Assembly (NCBI RefSeq): GCF_001039355.2
Contig: NW_019775495.1
Span: 263,902 to 294,429 of the forward strand
From: Lingula anatina
Taxonomy: Eukaryota > Brachiopoda > Lingulata > Lingulida > Lingulidae
Direction of reading: 5' to 3'
DNA length: 30,528 bases
Both the position numbers and the translations under genes were made by a program. This document shows positions 1-11,208 of the stretch, piece by piece. The notes below the pieces were generated by a model. It was not told the origin of the DNA, made no database searches, and saw only the letters and a list, made by a program, of their open reading frames with translations. The stretch's first letter is position 1. The number at the start of each line of letters is the position of its first letter.

Positions 1-872
1 GGGGGGGGGGTGGAAGTGGAAATTGGCAAGTTCAGACAACTTAACAAACAGAAAAACGAAAATGATTCATGAGACATCAGGAACTTCCAAAGGGTAAAAT
101 TTATTTATACCAATTCGAAAGTCTCAGTGATACACAATGTCATAACTGCAATGACCTCTTCATTTTACATATATTTACACATATAATAAACGGACTCGTT
201 TGATGAATGTGCGCACCCTGCGAGTAAGACAGTGTGTTTAAACTGTGTGTGTACTCACCCTGCGGGTCGGAGAACAGACATGGATTTCTACTTGCATCAT
301 CGCACTAATAATGTTGCCGCTGCTGATTAGGATGTGACTATTCAAAATCGAAGTCGGCGCTACATGCTCTGAGCGTATCCTGTGACGAGGGACTTCGCAA
401 GATAGAATAAAGGTATTTGATTAATTTTGTCGACGAATTTTGTTGTGAAATAAATCACGCAAGGGATTGTGATGGCGTTTTTTAGCTGCGTATCTCATTG
501 CATTTATTCACCCCTTCATTCATTCATAAACTGTTTCCAATCGCGTTTTCTTGAATATCTGTTCTCTTCACTGTTCTTTATTTGTGCCTCGACAGTGGGA
601 GACCCCGCACGTGACCTTGAATTTCGACAATAGTGGTAAATATAAAACATAGTATCGACAATCGACTTCATTCAGGTAACTTCTGCAACACTTATCGCGT
701 TAGTGATGCCTTTATAGAAAACGCCAAAACCGCTGTAAAACTAACCCTCTTTTTAACAAATCGTCTTACGGATTACGACTCTGCCCAGTGAAGTCTATCG
801 CAGGAGAGTGCGACACGGTAATCCGTACGCGACCAGGGAAATCTGCAGCAACACAATGGCTAGGTGCAATAC

Positions 873-1006
873 TACCGTCTACCAGGGCCACAGATTGACT
901 TTTCACAGGATATTCACAGATGTGTCTTTAGATAAATAGACGGTCATTTTACTATCTCTGAATTTTGCCATTTTCCCTATATAATCAGCCACCCTGGTAG
1001 AGGGTA
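873..1006. mobile_element. Short element with TACCCTCTACCAGGG terminal inverted repeats
   Basis: The left end reads TACCGTCTACCAGGG (873-887) and the reverse complement of the right end (992-1006) reads TACCCTCTACCAGGG, one mismatch in 15. At 134 bp with no coding capacity it fits a miniature inverted-repeat element. A diverged copy of its left 60 bp lies at 2816-2875, confirming that it is dispersed. No clear target-site duplication is visible, so the superfamily is unknown. Confidence 0.6.
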
Positions 1007-1085
1007 ATGCAAACAGGAAGTGGTTGGGTCCACCGATTAATAAATATGTGGCAGTTAGAGAAGTTATAAGCTAAATCAATGGAAT

Positions 1086-1121
1086 CCCCCCCCCCCCCCA
1101 AAAAAAAAAAAAAAAAAAAAA
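1086..1121. repeat. Poly-C / poly-A tract
   Basis: About 14 C followed by about 22 A. Homopolymer length here may be affected by sequencing error. Confidence 0.9.
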
Positions 1122-1218
1122 TGAGTGATGTTTTAGAACTGCATTGAATCTGTTTCAAAGAATTCTTAAGTTGGTATCATACAACATTCAGCGCCGTGAG
1201 GCTGAAAGTGAGGATAAG

Positions 1219-1288
1219 GCACACGCACGCGCGTGTGTGAGAAAGAGAGAGAGAGAGCGAGAGACAGAGAGAGAGGGAGAGGGAGGTG
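1219..1288. repeat. Alternating purine-pyrimidine stretch followed by GA-rich tract
   Basis: Positions 1219-1239 alternate purine and pyrimidine without a break (GCACACGCACGCGCGTGTGT), a pattern prone to Z-DNA. It is followed by about 50 bases of almost pure purine (GAGA-type). Confidence 0.8.
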
Positions 1289-1522
1289 GAAAACCCTAAG
1301 ATTGAAATAAAATAAAAAAAGAGAAGGCTTCACCCTCTTTTCAGCTTTTCAGAAAAATAAACGTGTGGCGTGTCGTTTCCATGAAACTATTGAAACTGTA
1401 CCGACTTAATGAAGACGGTCTGTTAAAATCTGCTGTTAAAAAAGGGGAAATCATTTGAACAGTCATAATCGAATCGGGGTCAGCGCCATGGTCATCTAAA
1501 CCTATTTCATATACACACACAA

Positions 1523-1690
1523 CAGGGGCGGACCCAGAACTATTTTCTGACAGTCTTCCAAATTATCTTTGTTGATTCACCCTCTAATTCTGACCGTCTT
1601 CCAACATGAAAAATTGGATACCTGTCAATGTAAGCTTGAAAATCTGACCGTCTTCCGGAAGACCCAGAAGACGGCCTAAATCCGCCCCTG
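1523..1690. mobile_element. hAT-like miniature inverted-repeat transposon, full copy
   Basis: The left end is CAGGGGCGGACCCAGAA and the reverse complement of the right end is CAGGGGCGGATTTAGGCC, typical of hAT-superfamily termini (CAG plus GGGGCGGA). The element is 168 bp with no transposase. Inside, the word GACCGTCTTC or close variants recurs, and a perfect 14-bp palindrome GTCTTCCGGAAGAC lies at 1650-1663. An 8-bp duplication is not convincing because the left flank is a CA repeat. The minus-strand 66-codon frame at 1540-1740 is part of this element, not a gene. Confidence 0.75.
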
Positions 1691-1785
1691 CCACAATGTG
1701 TATGGTCACACTGGTATATAAATGCATATATAGAGATCAATACAGACGCACCTGAACAGACTCGCGGAGGGTACTATATCGGTAC

Positions 1786-1842
1786 TGTACTATACTACAT
1801 ACTATATACTATACTATTTACTATAGTATACTGTATTATACT
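1786..1842. repeat. TACTATA-type low-complexity repeat
   Basis: A run of short variants of TACTATAC with partial self-complementarity, including TACTATAGTA. It is probably an AT-rich simple repeat. Confidence 0.65.
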
Positions 1843-2815
1843 GTTTGACCGAGTGTGTGAACAACCGTATTAAATGTTACGTGAAGGGAGGCGGTGCGTT
1901 ATCCATTATAAGGTGGTGATCGGTGGTGGGTGGTGAATTATTGACGAGAGAGGAGGGGGAAGATAAATGGGTAAAAACATCCCCAGGAGGCATCGTCCCG
2001 ATTTTCATATCAGAGACAACGATTCTATCGCTGTTACACTGACTATTACATTGATCGCCCTGATACACACGACAATATTACATGCAGGCACCACTGGTAT
2101 ATAGGACACCTGAAATCGGTACTCCGTTATTCTGGGTGAAAATCTCAATGTCGTCCATTCCGACCCGTATTTTCCATTAATTACCACAGTAAAAATATAA
2201 CCAATGGCAGTGAGCGGCGGTGATTATTTACCGTGCATGAGCCCAAGGCTCCGGGTCGGGCTTCATTCCTCCTGCTCGATCAAACGATATATCTTGAACA
2301 CATTATGTCCTGGTGGTAGAAAATATAACCACAGGTTGTCGCCAAGGTATTCTAATTGCCGGACATTATAACGACAGGGAACCATTCTGGAAGGTCTCCT
2401 GTGGGTATACGTATAAACTGACCGTGCCTCATAAGTCCATAATTCAGAGGATTTAGGGTTGATTGTGCGTGAGTGTATCTGTGTGTGTTGCGCTCGCGAG
2501 TGCGCGTTAGCGTGTGCGCATTTCAATCTCCATTACCTGTGCCACGGGCGTGTTCGTGATTACCTTAGAAGCTTTAACGGCAATATCCAAAGTAGATCTG
2601 AGTAGATGCCTCTCAAACTAAACCCCCACACTGGGACTTGACGGCTGGTAAATTACTAACAAGTTATCTGATGAAAAACAGGAGCGTGAAAATAATTGTA
2701 GACCATTAAATGACTCAGGCAAAAACTGTTTAGGATAAGTAATTGTAGCTTTCAGATTCTAATTGATAAACACGGTATTCCTAATTTGTGGCTACACAGT
2801 TTAAGACTACCCTCT

Positions 2816-2875
2816 ACAAGGGTCACAGATAGAATTTTCTCACTAGGATAGTCACAGATATCCCTCAGGCTAATT
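2816..2875. mobile_element. Relic of the TACCCTCTACCAGGG element
   Basis: It begins ACTACCCTCTACAAGGGTCA and follows the left 60 bp of the element at 873 with scattered changes. No matching right end is present, so it is a truncated or decayed copy. Confidence 0.55.
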
Positions 2876-2890
2876 CTGTACACATTTCCG

Positions 2891-3073
2891 TTCCCAGTTT
2901 CACAAAAAATCTCAAGTCAGTTCCCTGGCTTAGCTGACTAGGATTTCCATGAGAGTGCTGTAACACTGTGCCTGATAGGATGAGATGTGCCCATGTGACC
3001 ATGTTACCTTGGTAATTAAGTTCTTAGCCAGGAACTTGACGTAAGTTTTTTTTTTTTGTGAAACAGGGACCAG
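2891..3073. repeat. Long imperfect inverted repeat (hairpin)
   Basis: The left arm (2891-2930) and the right arm (about 3026-3073) are reverse complements with small gaps: AGCCAGGAACTTGACGTAAG on the right pairs with the complement of CTCAAGTCAGTTCCCTGGCT on the left, and both arms carry an A/T run beside TTTGTGAAAC. The loop is about 95 bp. It could be a foldback element or the ends of a small DNA transposon. Confidence 0.65.
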
Positions 3074-4130
3074 GAAAGAAAAAAGACGCCTTCACCTAGC
3101 TGAGCCCTAACAGAGGGACGTCAAAGGCGATGTGGGTGGGGAGGGGGGGGGGGAAGCTCGCACGTGGTCATAGCCAGATTTTAGTCGATTTCCAAGCCTG
3201 ATTAAAAATACTGGTGCCAAATATGCGTATTAAAAGCACATCCTGCCATTTCAATGCCGATCTTTGGTTTCCGATGTTAATAAATGTTATGTTACTGTTA
3301 ATAACACGTTAGACAATACATTTCAGCATTCTGAGTACTGATATGCTTTATCAACACTTCATAACTACTTCGTAAAATTCCATATACAATATATGGAATT
3401 TATACATCTAGCTATTGAAATCTGCTCATCAGGTTTGTAAACTGATTATAACGTAAATGCCCTTTTATTACATATTAACGTTTCTTGTGAGCATCGTAAA
3501 TCATTAGTTTGTAATTAACACATTAGACAATACACGTTAATATTTTGAGTACTGATATATTATCAATAGGCCAACTTCAGAAATATTTTGTCATCACTTG
3601 TAGTCTGGCCTATGTTATTATCACAATTTTACTAAACGGAAACAATAATGACGTGTTAAATGCTTTATGATGCTCAGATCAATAAATAGACGCCTGGTAC
3701 GTACATGTACTTCGGGGATTTACGTTCAAGCTGCTACATTGCTCATAGATCCTGAAATATATTTTATTACAAATGTCCAACGGAGGAAATTTTTGTGTGT
3801 TAATTTTTAATGGGTTCGGTCCGAGCGAAATTTAGATTCAAAGGAGTTAAAGCTCTACTTTCGAATAGACATTTTGAAACTTCATGGGAGAAAACACGAT
3901 GCGTTGTTTGAATTCGTTCGCTTTACTTTTAACAGCTGCTTCTAACACACAGGGATACTTGTATGCAAAATAAGAGGCATTGTTAGTATTTGCAGTGCAT
4001 ATATATTCTGATAAAACTTTGTGAGAGCTTGTGTCGAAAGGAAGGGTATCCTTTTCTGAACAATAAAAATCAGTATTAAACATTCATTAAAAATAAGTGA
4101 TAAAGACTCTTATTTCCGACACAAATCAAA

Positions 4131-4262
4131 CCAAATTATCTTTGTTGATCCATTCTCTATTTTGACCGTCTTCCGACAGAAAACATAAGATACCCTTCAT
4201 TGTAAACTTGAAAATCTGACCGTCTTCCGGAAGACCCAGAAGACGGCCTAAATCCGCCCCTA
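4131..4262. mobile_element. hAT-like miniature transposon, second copy lacking its left end
   Basis: It follows the element at 1523 from its internal ATTATCTTTGTTGAT block to the right terminus, which ends CCGCCCCTA. It includes the same palindrome GTCTTCCGGAAGAC at 4222-4235. The left inverted repeat is missing or has decayed. The 68-codon minus-strand frame at 4157-4363 belongs to it. Confidence 0.7.
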
Positions 4263-4410
4263 CCACTCTCCATAGCTCTCCATGTAACGAGTACTACATG
4301 TATATACAGCCATTGGAAATAACAGAAGGATATCGTAGGAAATGCACTGCATATATCGATCACAATTTTTAGATGAAATATTTACATGAAAGTAACAGTT
4401 TCAGATAGCC

Positions 4411-4411
<1 letters not shown>

Positions 4412-4465
<54 letters not shown>
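4412..4465. repeat. (TTA)18 microsatellite
   Basis: Eighteen uninterrupted TTA units. Confidence 0.95.
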
Positions 4466-4466
<1 letters not shown>

Positions 4467-5403
4467 AACAGTTGTAGAAAAAGGGAGACTTCATTTTTGC
4501 CGATATTTTAGGGGCAAATTTAAGTAAACGCTGTACACTGTAACACACGGGGTGGTTGCCGCAGCGGAAGGTTTTAACCGCTATCCTTTCTACAAACTAT
4601 AGATAGCCACGTTAATAACCCGCGTCGGGCGATTAAGTCTTTTTCAGTGTCCTATCTTGTACCTGCGCCATGTATTGAGCCGTTATCAGCGTGTCTATTT
4701 TGTTCACAGAGACCAAGAAAGCTGTTGCGACACTGCCAACACGGACATAAAATTAGTACTCAGGTGCAGTGTTATACATGTATAATTTGAAAACTGCCTG
4801 GCAGATTAATAGGGAAATTGTGTAATTATGATTGCATGGTGCTTTGAAAACATAGGATACTTTATTTTTCTATTTATTTTTGTTCACAGAAAAAAACGAG
4901 GCCCTTGTATCGCGGACGTGGGTATCAGTAACGCCCCACGCAGATAACTAAGTGATGATCGGAGGGAAGTCTTACCACGCTTACAGTTCAGATAACAACC
5001 AGCGAAGACACCACAAGTGCGTGGAGGAAATTTAACTACACTTAAAACACAGAGGACTACTTTCACACAAAGGAGACAGCTAGAGACGTTAAGACAAAAA
5101 AAAAAAAAAAGAAAAAGACAGACGCGGGCGGTTCCTGTTACAGAGAACCCGCATGATATACACACGCTGTCTTCATAAACAACTACAATTAAGGACCCTG
5201 GGAGCTGAAGACAGGAATATCTCTCATCAGTGCATATACTTTAGGATTACAACGTCAACATTGGGGAGATAGTGAGGCGTTATTTGGGGCAAAGGATTTG
5301 TCGTGATTAAAGCCCTAGGGAAGCGTATATTGTATCATTTTTCCCAAGGAATACACTACGTTGTGGTTGTGTTGTTTCGGATTTCATCGTTATTGCTATG
5401 AGG

Positions 5404-5460
5404 TGACGTCACGCTAATTGCTGTGACGTCATTGTAGGGATATACAGAGTCGTGACGTCA
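5404..5460 (+). promoter_or_regulatory. Cluster of three perfect CRE sites upstream of the cadherin start codon
   Basis: The palindrome TGACGTCA occurs at 5404-5411, 5424-5431 and 5453-5460, starts spaced 20 and 29 bp, the last ending five bases before the ATG at 5466. This is the full-strength site for CREB/ATF-family bZIP factors, which are often promoter-proximal. It suggests that transcription starts very close to here and is responsive to cAMP/CREB or ATF. No TATA box is evident. If the sites lie in the promoter rather than in the 5' UTR, the ATG at 5484 would be the more likely start. Confidence 0.7.
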
Positions 5461-5465
5461 TTTGA

Positions 5466-5556
5466 ATGGTAGAAAGTGCCAGGATGCCGCAGGTTTGGAT
5501 TTACGTGGTGGCAATGACTGTGCTGAAACTTTGTGGGACTGAGGAGGTGATTGCAG
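5466..5556 (+). CDS. PCDH15: Exon 1: start codon and signal peptide of the PCDH15-like cadherin
   Basis: Codes for residues 1-30 plus one base of codon 31. Residues 10-24 form a hydrophobic stretch (VWIYVVAMTVL and onward) followed by TEEVIA, as expected for a secretion signal. The donor is GCAG|GTAAGG, a strong match to consensus. Two in-frame starts compete: ATG at 5466 has T at -3 and G at +4, whereas ATG at 5484 (codon 7) has A at -3 and lies closer to the hydrophobic core. The second may be the main start. Joining to exon 2 in phase 1 creates Asp31 and a short acidic mature N-terminus. Evidence is weaker than for the other exons because signal peptides are not conserved. Confidence 0.75.
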
Positions 5557-5755
5557 GTAAGGGATTCTGTCCTCTCTCTCCCTCCCCGCTGCCTCTCTTT
5601 TCTCCTCCCCAGCTCCTTCTTTTTCTCTCTCTTTCACTTTCGTCTCTCTTGCGTCTTCCTCTCTCTCTGGTCTCTCTTGTTTCTGTCTCCTGCTTCCTGT
5701 CTTTCGCCCTTCTCCCTCTCTCTCACTCTCTCCCTCTTTCTCTCCCTCCCCTCCC

Positions 5756-5801
<46 letters not shown>

Positions 5802-8800
5802 ACAGTGGAGTATTCATTCAAACACAAAACTACCTTCAAAAACAAATTTATCGCAAAGTCCTCCTTTTTGCTTGCAGAAACCCCAAACGAAATCGATGTT
5901 CAGGGGTTAAAAAATTAGATTACAAAATTGAAAATATTTCTGGTAACAGCAGCACCGGCGACCAGCCCAGTACAGGTGCACATACGATGTAATGAAAGAA
6001 ACTGATTCTTGATACACTCCGGTACGTGGAAAAAAAAAGAAAATAAACACTAGACAAACTTCACAACAGTAAAAGGAAAATATGAAAGTTCGTGTTGTTT
6101 CGTCTCTATTTGTTGACGCGAGCGAAGCAATGCGCCCTGTTTACACTGGCAGTAAAACAAACACGGCCAACACGTCTCTGGTTCTCGTGTATACACACTT
6201 TCTCTGTTGGATGCATGGAGCGTTGATAAAACAGTTTGAAGTGAGGCCGTGTGAATTACATCGACACTTGTGGTGTGAAAGTCCCCACGATAGAAAACAC
6301 GCGTTAAGTCCCTGATACCGCCGGCTACGCGGATTAAGTAAATGTATATTTGTGTTTCTTTTCTTATTATGATTCTGTATGATAAAGCAATATATGGTTT
6401 TGTTAGTACTCTCCTGCTTGCTGGTCAGACGTGCATGTTTTTAATGATGTAGACCCAATAAAACTGTTACTCAACATCGCGTCCCATGAAACGTTTTTAA
6501 ATTTAAACATCTGGTAGAAGCTGGTGCCCATTCTCCGTTTTCTACCGCTGTTAAAGGTTCAACCAAAGTCACTTTACCTTCATCAATTTCGTCCAGAGAA
6601 TTCAGAAACGTAACGAACACTTCTGGGGCATGGCACTATAAGCACGTCTTTTATCTCAAGTGACACGGTGACTGTATGTGCAATTACACAAATTACACTG
6701 CAAGCCTTCCTGTGAAGAGAGTCTTGCTAGTCGTTCCTCCAATGCAAAAAAAAAAAAAAAAGAAAGAAAGAAAAAAAAACTGCAAGTACAAATAATTATT
6801 GTCGAGTCAGGATTGATCAAGTCTCAAAAGTAATGAACACACTTTGTTTCGTTTATTATTATTATTATTATTATTGCGTAGACCCCGCCGGTTCTCAGTT
6901 TAAACCCGTACAAGATCTGAAATAAATGGCGTCACATGTCACTGCTACTTTGTGAGAACAAAAAAAAAAGGTGCAGGCAAACTATGAAAATTTTGTCATA
7001 TCAGTATCACATTTGTACAAAAACCACTGGATTGTCGTCCTAGTTATGAAATTGTCCCCCCTTTCTGACGGTTTTTCCCCCTAGGGGTTAATAATTCCAC
7101 TGTCATATATCATCTGTGTCACGCAGACGATCAGGGCTGTGCCGCTCGTCTAGTGTCGTCTGCTACGGAAGCGGTGTTAACTGCACTTGCGCACCCTCAC
7201 GTGATGGCAAAACGCCCAGTTCAGTCCCTTAAATAAAGTCATACTTCTTCCAACGATTCTGATTTCAACGGCAAATAACGGTTCAAAAGTGAAACTAGTA
7301 TTTTTGTAGAGAATGATTAGCTTTTCAGAGTATATTTAGCAGTATTTTCTTTTTTTTTATAAGATAACGTAATCCCTACTCTCATCGTGCCAAGAAGCCC
7401 AAATATTTTTCGATTTTCCAAATTTCATGTTGGAGTTTAGGCCTATTCTACGTTCAGATATATCAGAACATTTGTTGAAGTTTATATATGCCTAAGGCGG
7501 AGGGGGATACAGGGTCATTGGCATTTTGTACATTATGTAGATGCGCACCAGAGACCACATGGTTTACAGTCCGTGCCTTACTGGTGCAGCCATTTCACCC
7601 TCGAACCATAGCCATTTTCAATACCTAGCAACGAAATTCTAAACATGGTCATTTACTACTCGTGGTGTTCAATATCTTTTTGATTTATGTATTTTTTTCA
7701 TCTAATGTGGTTAGCTTTTTGTTGTAATATGATTCATTCCATAAGGGTGGCATTTTTTAAATTCTTTTATACTCTAAGGCGTTTTCAGTTTTTACGACTT
7801 TGTCAGCCGTGACTTACAGAAGAAAAACACGACTGCCCTCAGATCGGTTCCTTTTGCCTTATTTGTCTGCGGGACAGTTGATCTTTTGTCCGCTCTTTGT
7901 CACTCGATAGCTCAATATGATGGTAGGTTTGAGAGGAATAAAAAAAACACACCAAAACACCTTGAATACTTTTCAAAACTGTCGCTGAAGTCGATATTGT
8001 GTATTGTGACAGCGCCATTCCCAAGTTACAGGTCGCATTGCTTTTTACACGCCAGTGCATCGCGTGTATTTTTTGAAAAGCATGTTTCTTCATTCTTTTC
8101 TCACTCGTAGGATAAGGCACAATATACAGAAAGAACAAACCCTTAACTGTTTACCAATTCTGTTGTTAAAATCCAAACACCTATGGTTGTTTTGATAAAA
8201 TAGTTTCTGGGACTGAGTAGGGTGTTGTAGGCCTACTGTACAGTGTATGGGACAAATCCCAAGCTGGTCTCAAAGCCCACATGAGGGCCTGCCTGTGAAG
8301 AGCCTCTAGCTCAACTCAGACAGTCATCTTCGGTAACGAAGGACAGCCTGATGATGATGATGTAGGCCTACAGTGTATGGGGCATGGTAGGCCTACATTT
8401 GTATGAGTAACGTTCTCCTATTAGTCCGGTGGCTTAAGGAAAAAATCGTGACACGGCGGATAAAAGCACCAAATTTTGCATGTGGGTACCTTTTGACATT
8501 CTAAATCAAATTAGAGCCGTAGCCCACGGAAAAAATTTACCGTTTGGCCAAAAAATCCAAAATGACCGCCAATTTATTGAACTCTTTAGAAATATGTACA
8601 TACCTATGTTGATTTTTATCAAATAAATTATTTTCTCAGAGTTTTCCACACCCTTATTACCCATTTTATTCATATATGTCAGATAGCAAACAAGTTCCCT
8701 AGGACTTTTTGAAAAAATCCAAGATGGCTGTCATTTGCCATAGAAACAGCCATAGGAATACTAGTGCACAACTATTACCAGCTAGAACGATACGTTGTCC

Positions 8801-11173
8801 ACTATCAAATTAAGTCTGTTTCTCAGATCTTTGTGACCCACATAATATGTTTGTGGTGAGTAACTACGAAGTGTTCTTGGGCATTTTGGAAAATCCAAGA
8901 TGGCTGCCATGTGCCACAGGAATTCTAGTATACGGGGGATTCAACTAATGGCAACTGGAAAGATCAATTTTTCACTATCAAATTAAGCTGGTTTCTGAGT
9001 GTTTTCCACATCCTTTCTACCCACACAATATGTATGTGGTGAGTAACTAACAGTATTCTTGGGCATTTTGAGAAAATCCAAGATGGCCGTCATATGTAAT
9101 AGGAATACTTCTAGTATTATAAAGGGTTGGAACTAATGCTAGCTAATTCACAATCAAATTCAGTTTATTTTTTTAGTGTTTTACACATTATTATTACACT
9201 GTGATACATATCTAGCAGGTAATAAATGTGCATATTTGATCATTTTGAGAAAACCCAAGATGGCCGTCACTGGCCATAGGAATACTACTGGAATTACAAC
9301 TGCACATCCATGGCTTTTCATCTACTACCAGGGTGAATTTGTGTTTGCTTATCAAGTTTTGCCCATCCTTATAGTCCTATGATATATATCTGGTGGGTAA
9401 ATAGTGTGCATCCTTGGATATTCTGAGAAAAAGACACCTACAATTTAACATAGGAATACTAATGGGTGGGTTTCAATTGCTGCTAGAGAGGCATATGGTT
9501 CATTATACGATTACATTTCCATTGGTTTGTTTTAAAAGTAATTTATGTTTTTCATTCCATTTATTATTACCCCTATGATGTATACCTGGTCTGTAGCATG
9601 TGTGTATCTTTGGGTATTCTGAAAAAATTCAAGATGTCTGCCTTTTGTCATTAGAATATTAGAACACATAATCAAATAATGCTAGAGATACACTGAGTAC
9701 GATTTAAATGTAGTTAACTTTGGGTCGTTTTTAAATGTTTTTCATATCTTATTTATCCTTATGAAAGACTCTGTGTGTTTTGAAAGTGTATGTATCCTTG
9801 AGTATTATTCGGAGAAAACCCAAGTTAGCTGCCAGTTGTCATAGGAATACATCATTCAAATGCACATGGTGTCAATTAATAGAACAGTTCAGACATTGAT
9901 TCCAACATGAAATAAAGTCGTTTGATGTTTAAACATGTTGACATCCTTATTAACCTTACTTTTTATAAATCTGGTGTGTAGCAAGTGTGCATCTTGCGTA
10001 TTTGAGAAAATTCAAGATTGTTGCAATTCACAATAGGAATAGTACAATCAACTACTGGCAAAGAGACATTGGGTTCAATATAAAATGAATTTTGTTTCTC
10101 GGTATTTCCCACATTCTTTTTTGGATTTTTAGATATCTATCTGGTGGGTAACAAGTGTATACCCTTGAGTATTTTGAAAAAATATCATGATTACCCTCAT
10201 TTGCCTTAGAAGTGCCTATAAAATCTAATGCACCAGTTTTCCTATGGGGAAAAGAAGGCCATCTTGGATTACCCCAAAATGATAAAATATGGACATTAAT
10301 TACCTAACNTATTATTTCCTTGTCATTGTGCAGGATTTTGTAGGTGGTCGCCATGTAAAATAATATAAGAGTTTACCATTCTAAACATGGTTTCGTGGAT
10401 ATCCTCTACATGATTTGGCATATGTTACAACTAATTAGGTCACTTTCCGTAGTCTAATTAAGTTAATTTGAATTGCAATTAACTCTGAGACACGACACAC
10501 CTGTTGGTGTATACATTAACACACCTGTATTTTGATTAGGTGATTTTGACAGTATCAAAGGGTTCGATAAGGCAGGCATTAAATAGAGTACAACTTCAAC
10601 GGGTTTTCATCAGTTTTCAATTTAGTTTTAAATGCCAACTGATCTAAGTTGAAATGTCAACCAGTCGAGACTTAATTAGTTTTTTTTTCACAGCACATGA
10701 GTCACAACAGTTGAAAAGCAAATAGCGTTTTAAGTATACAGAGACATCTAATTTAGTACTACGGCATATATCAGCAGTTTTGAATTTGTCCCTTGTGTGT
10801 GGTATATCAGTGATCACATCGGCGCTATTCAGAGTCAACTTGCCCAAGGTCATAATCCGACACCGAGACGCTCTCGTTTCGCGCTCGTATATACGCGCCC
10901 TCTCTCCCCCCCCCCCCCCACCTCCCGCACCCCCCCTCTCCCCCATCAGTCAATTTATTTCCGCCAGAGAAAAAATTTTTCAGGAATTCGTTTACCTCTT
11001 TGATCTCTATTCAACCAATAGGCATCAGAAAGCTTGTCTCTGGGGTTTGGAATTCATTGTAATTTCCACTGATCGATTCAGAAGGAAAGATCGCCCCTCC
11101 CCCCACCCTCAAAAAAAAAAAAAAAAATGCGCCGTTTCCATCTCCTTCTAAGCGCTGAGGTTAGATAAGGCTA

Positions 11174-11208
<35 letters not shown>

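Larger units (their letters stand above)
1..5403. other. Upstream, probably intergenic region
   Basis: No open frame here exceeds about 93 codons and none resembles a known protein; no pair of splice sites gives a convincing exon. The stretch contains small transposon-like elements (873-1006, 1523-1690, 2816-2875, 2891-3073, about 4131-4262) and simple repeats, listed separately. A distal 5' UTR exon or promoter of the cadherin could lie here unseen. Confidence 0.6.

Noticed and set aside
1540-1740. Minus-strand frame similar to one at 4157-4363
   Set aside because: The similarity is real but comes from two copies of a hAT-like miniature transposon, not from paralogous genes.
4884-5165. 93-codon minus-strand frame rich in Phe, Leu, Cys and Val, possible signal peptide
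   Set aside because: The hydrophobic run includes translation of a poly-A tract; no domain, no splice context and no neighbouring exon support it.
5466-5918. 150-codon frame starting at exon 1
   Set aside because: Only the first 30 codons are coding. The rest is read-through of the donor into the CT/CA repeat, giving Leu/Ser and His/Thr runs.
10644-11151. Overlapping Gly-rich and Pro-rich frames on both strands
   Set aside because: They are produced by a C-rich tract and poly-A; no protein-like pattern.
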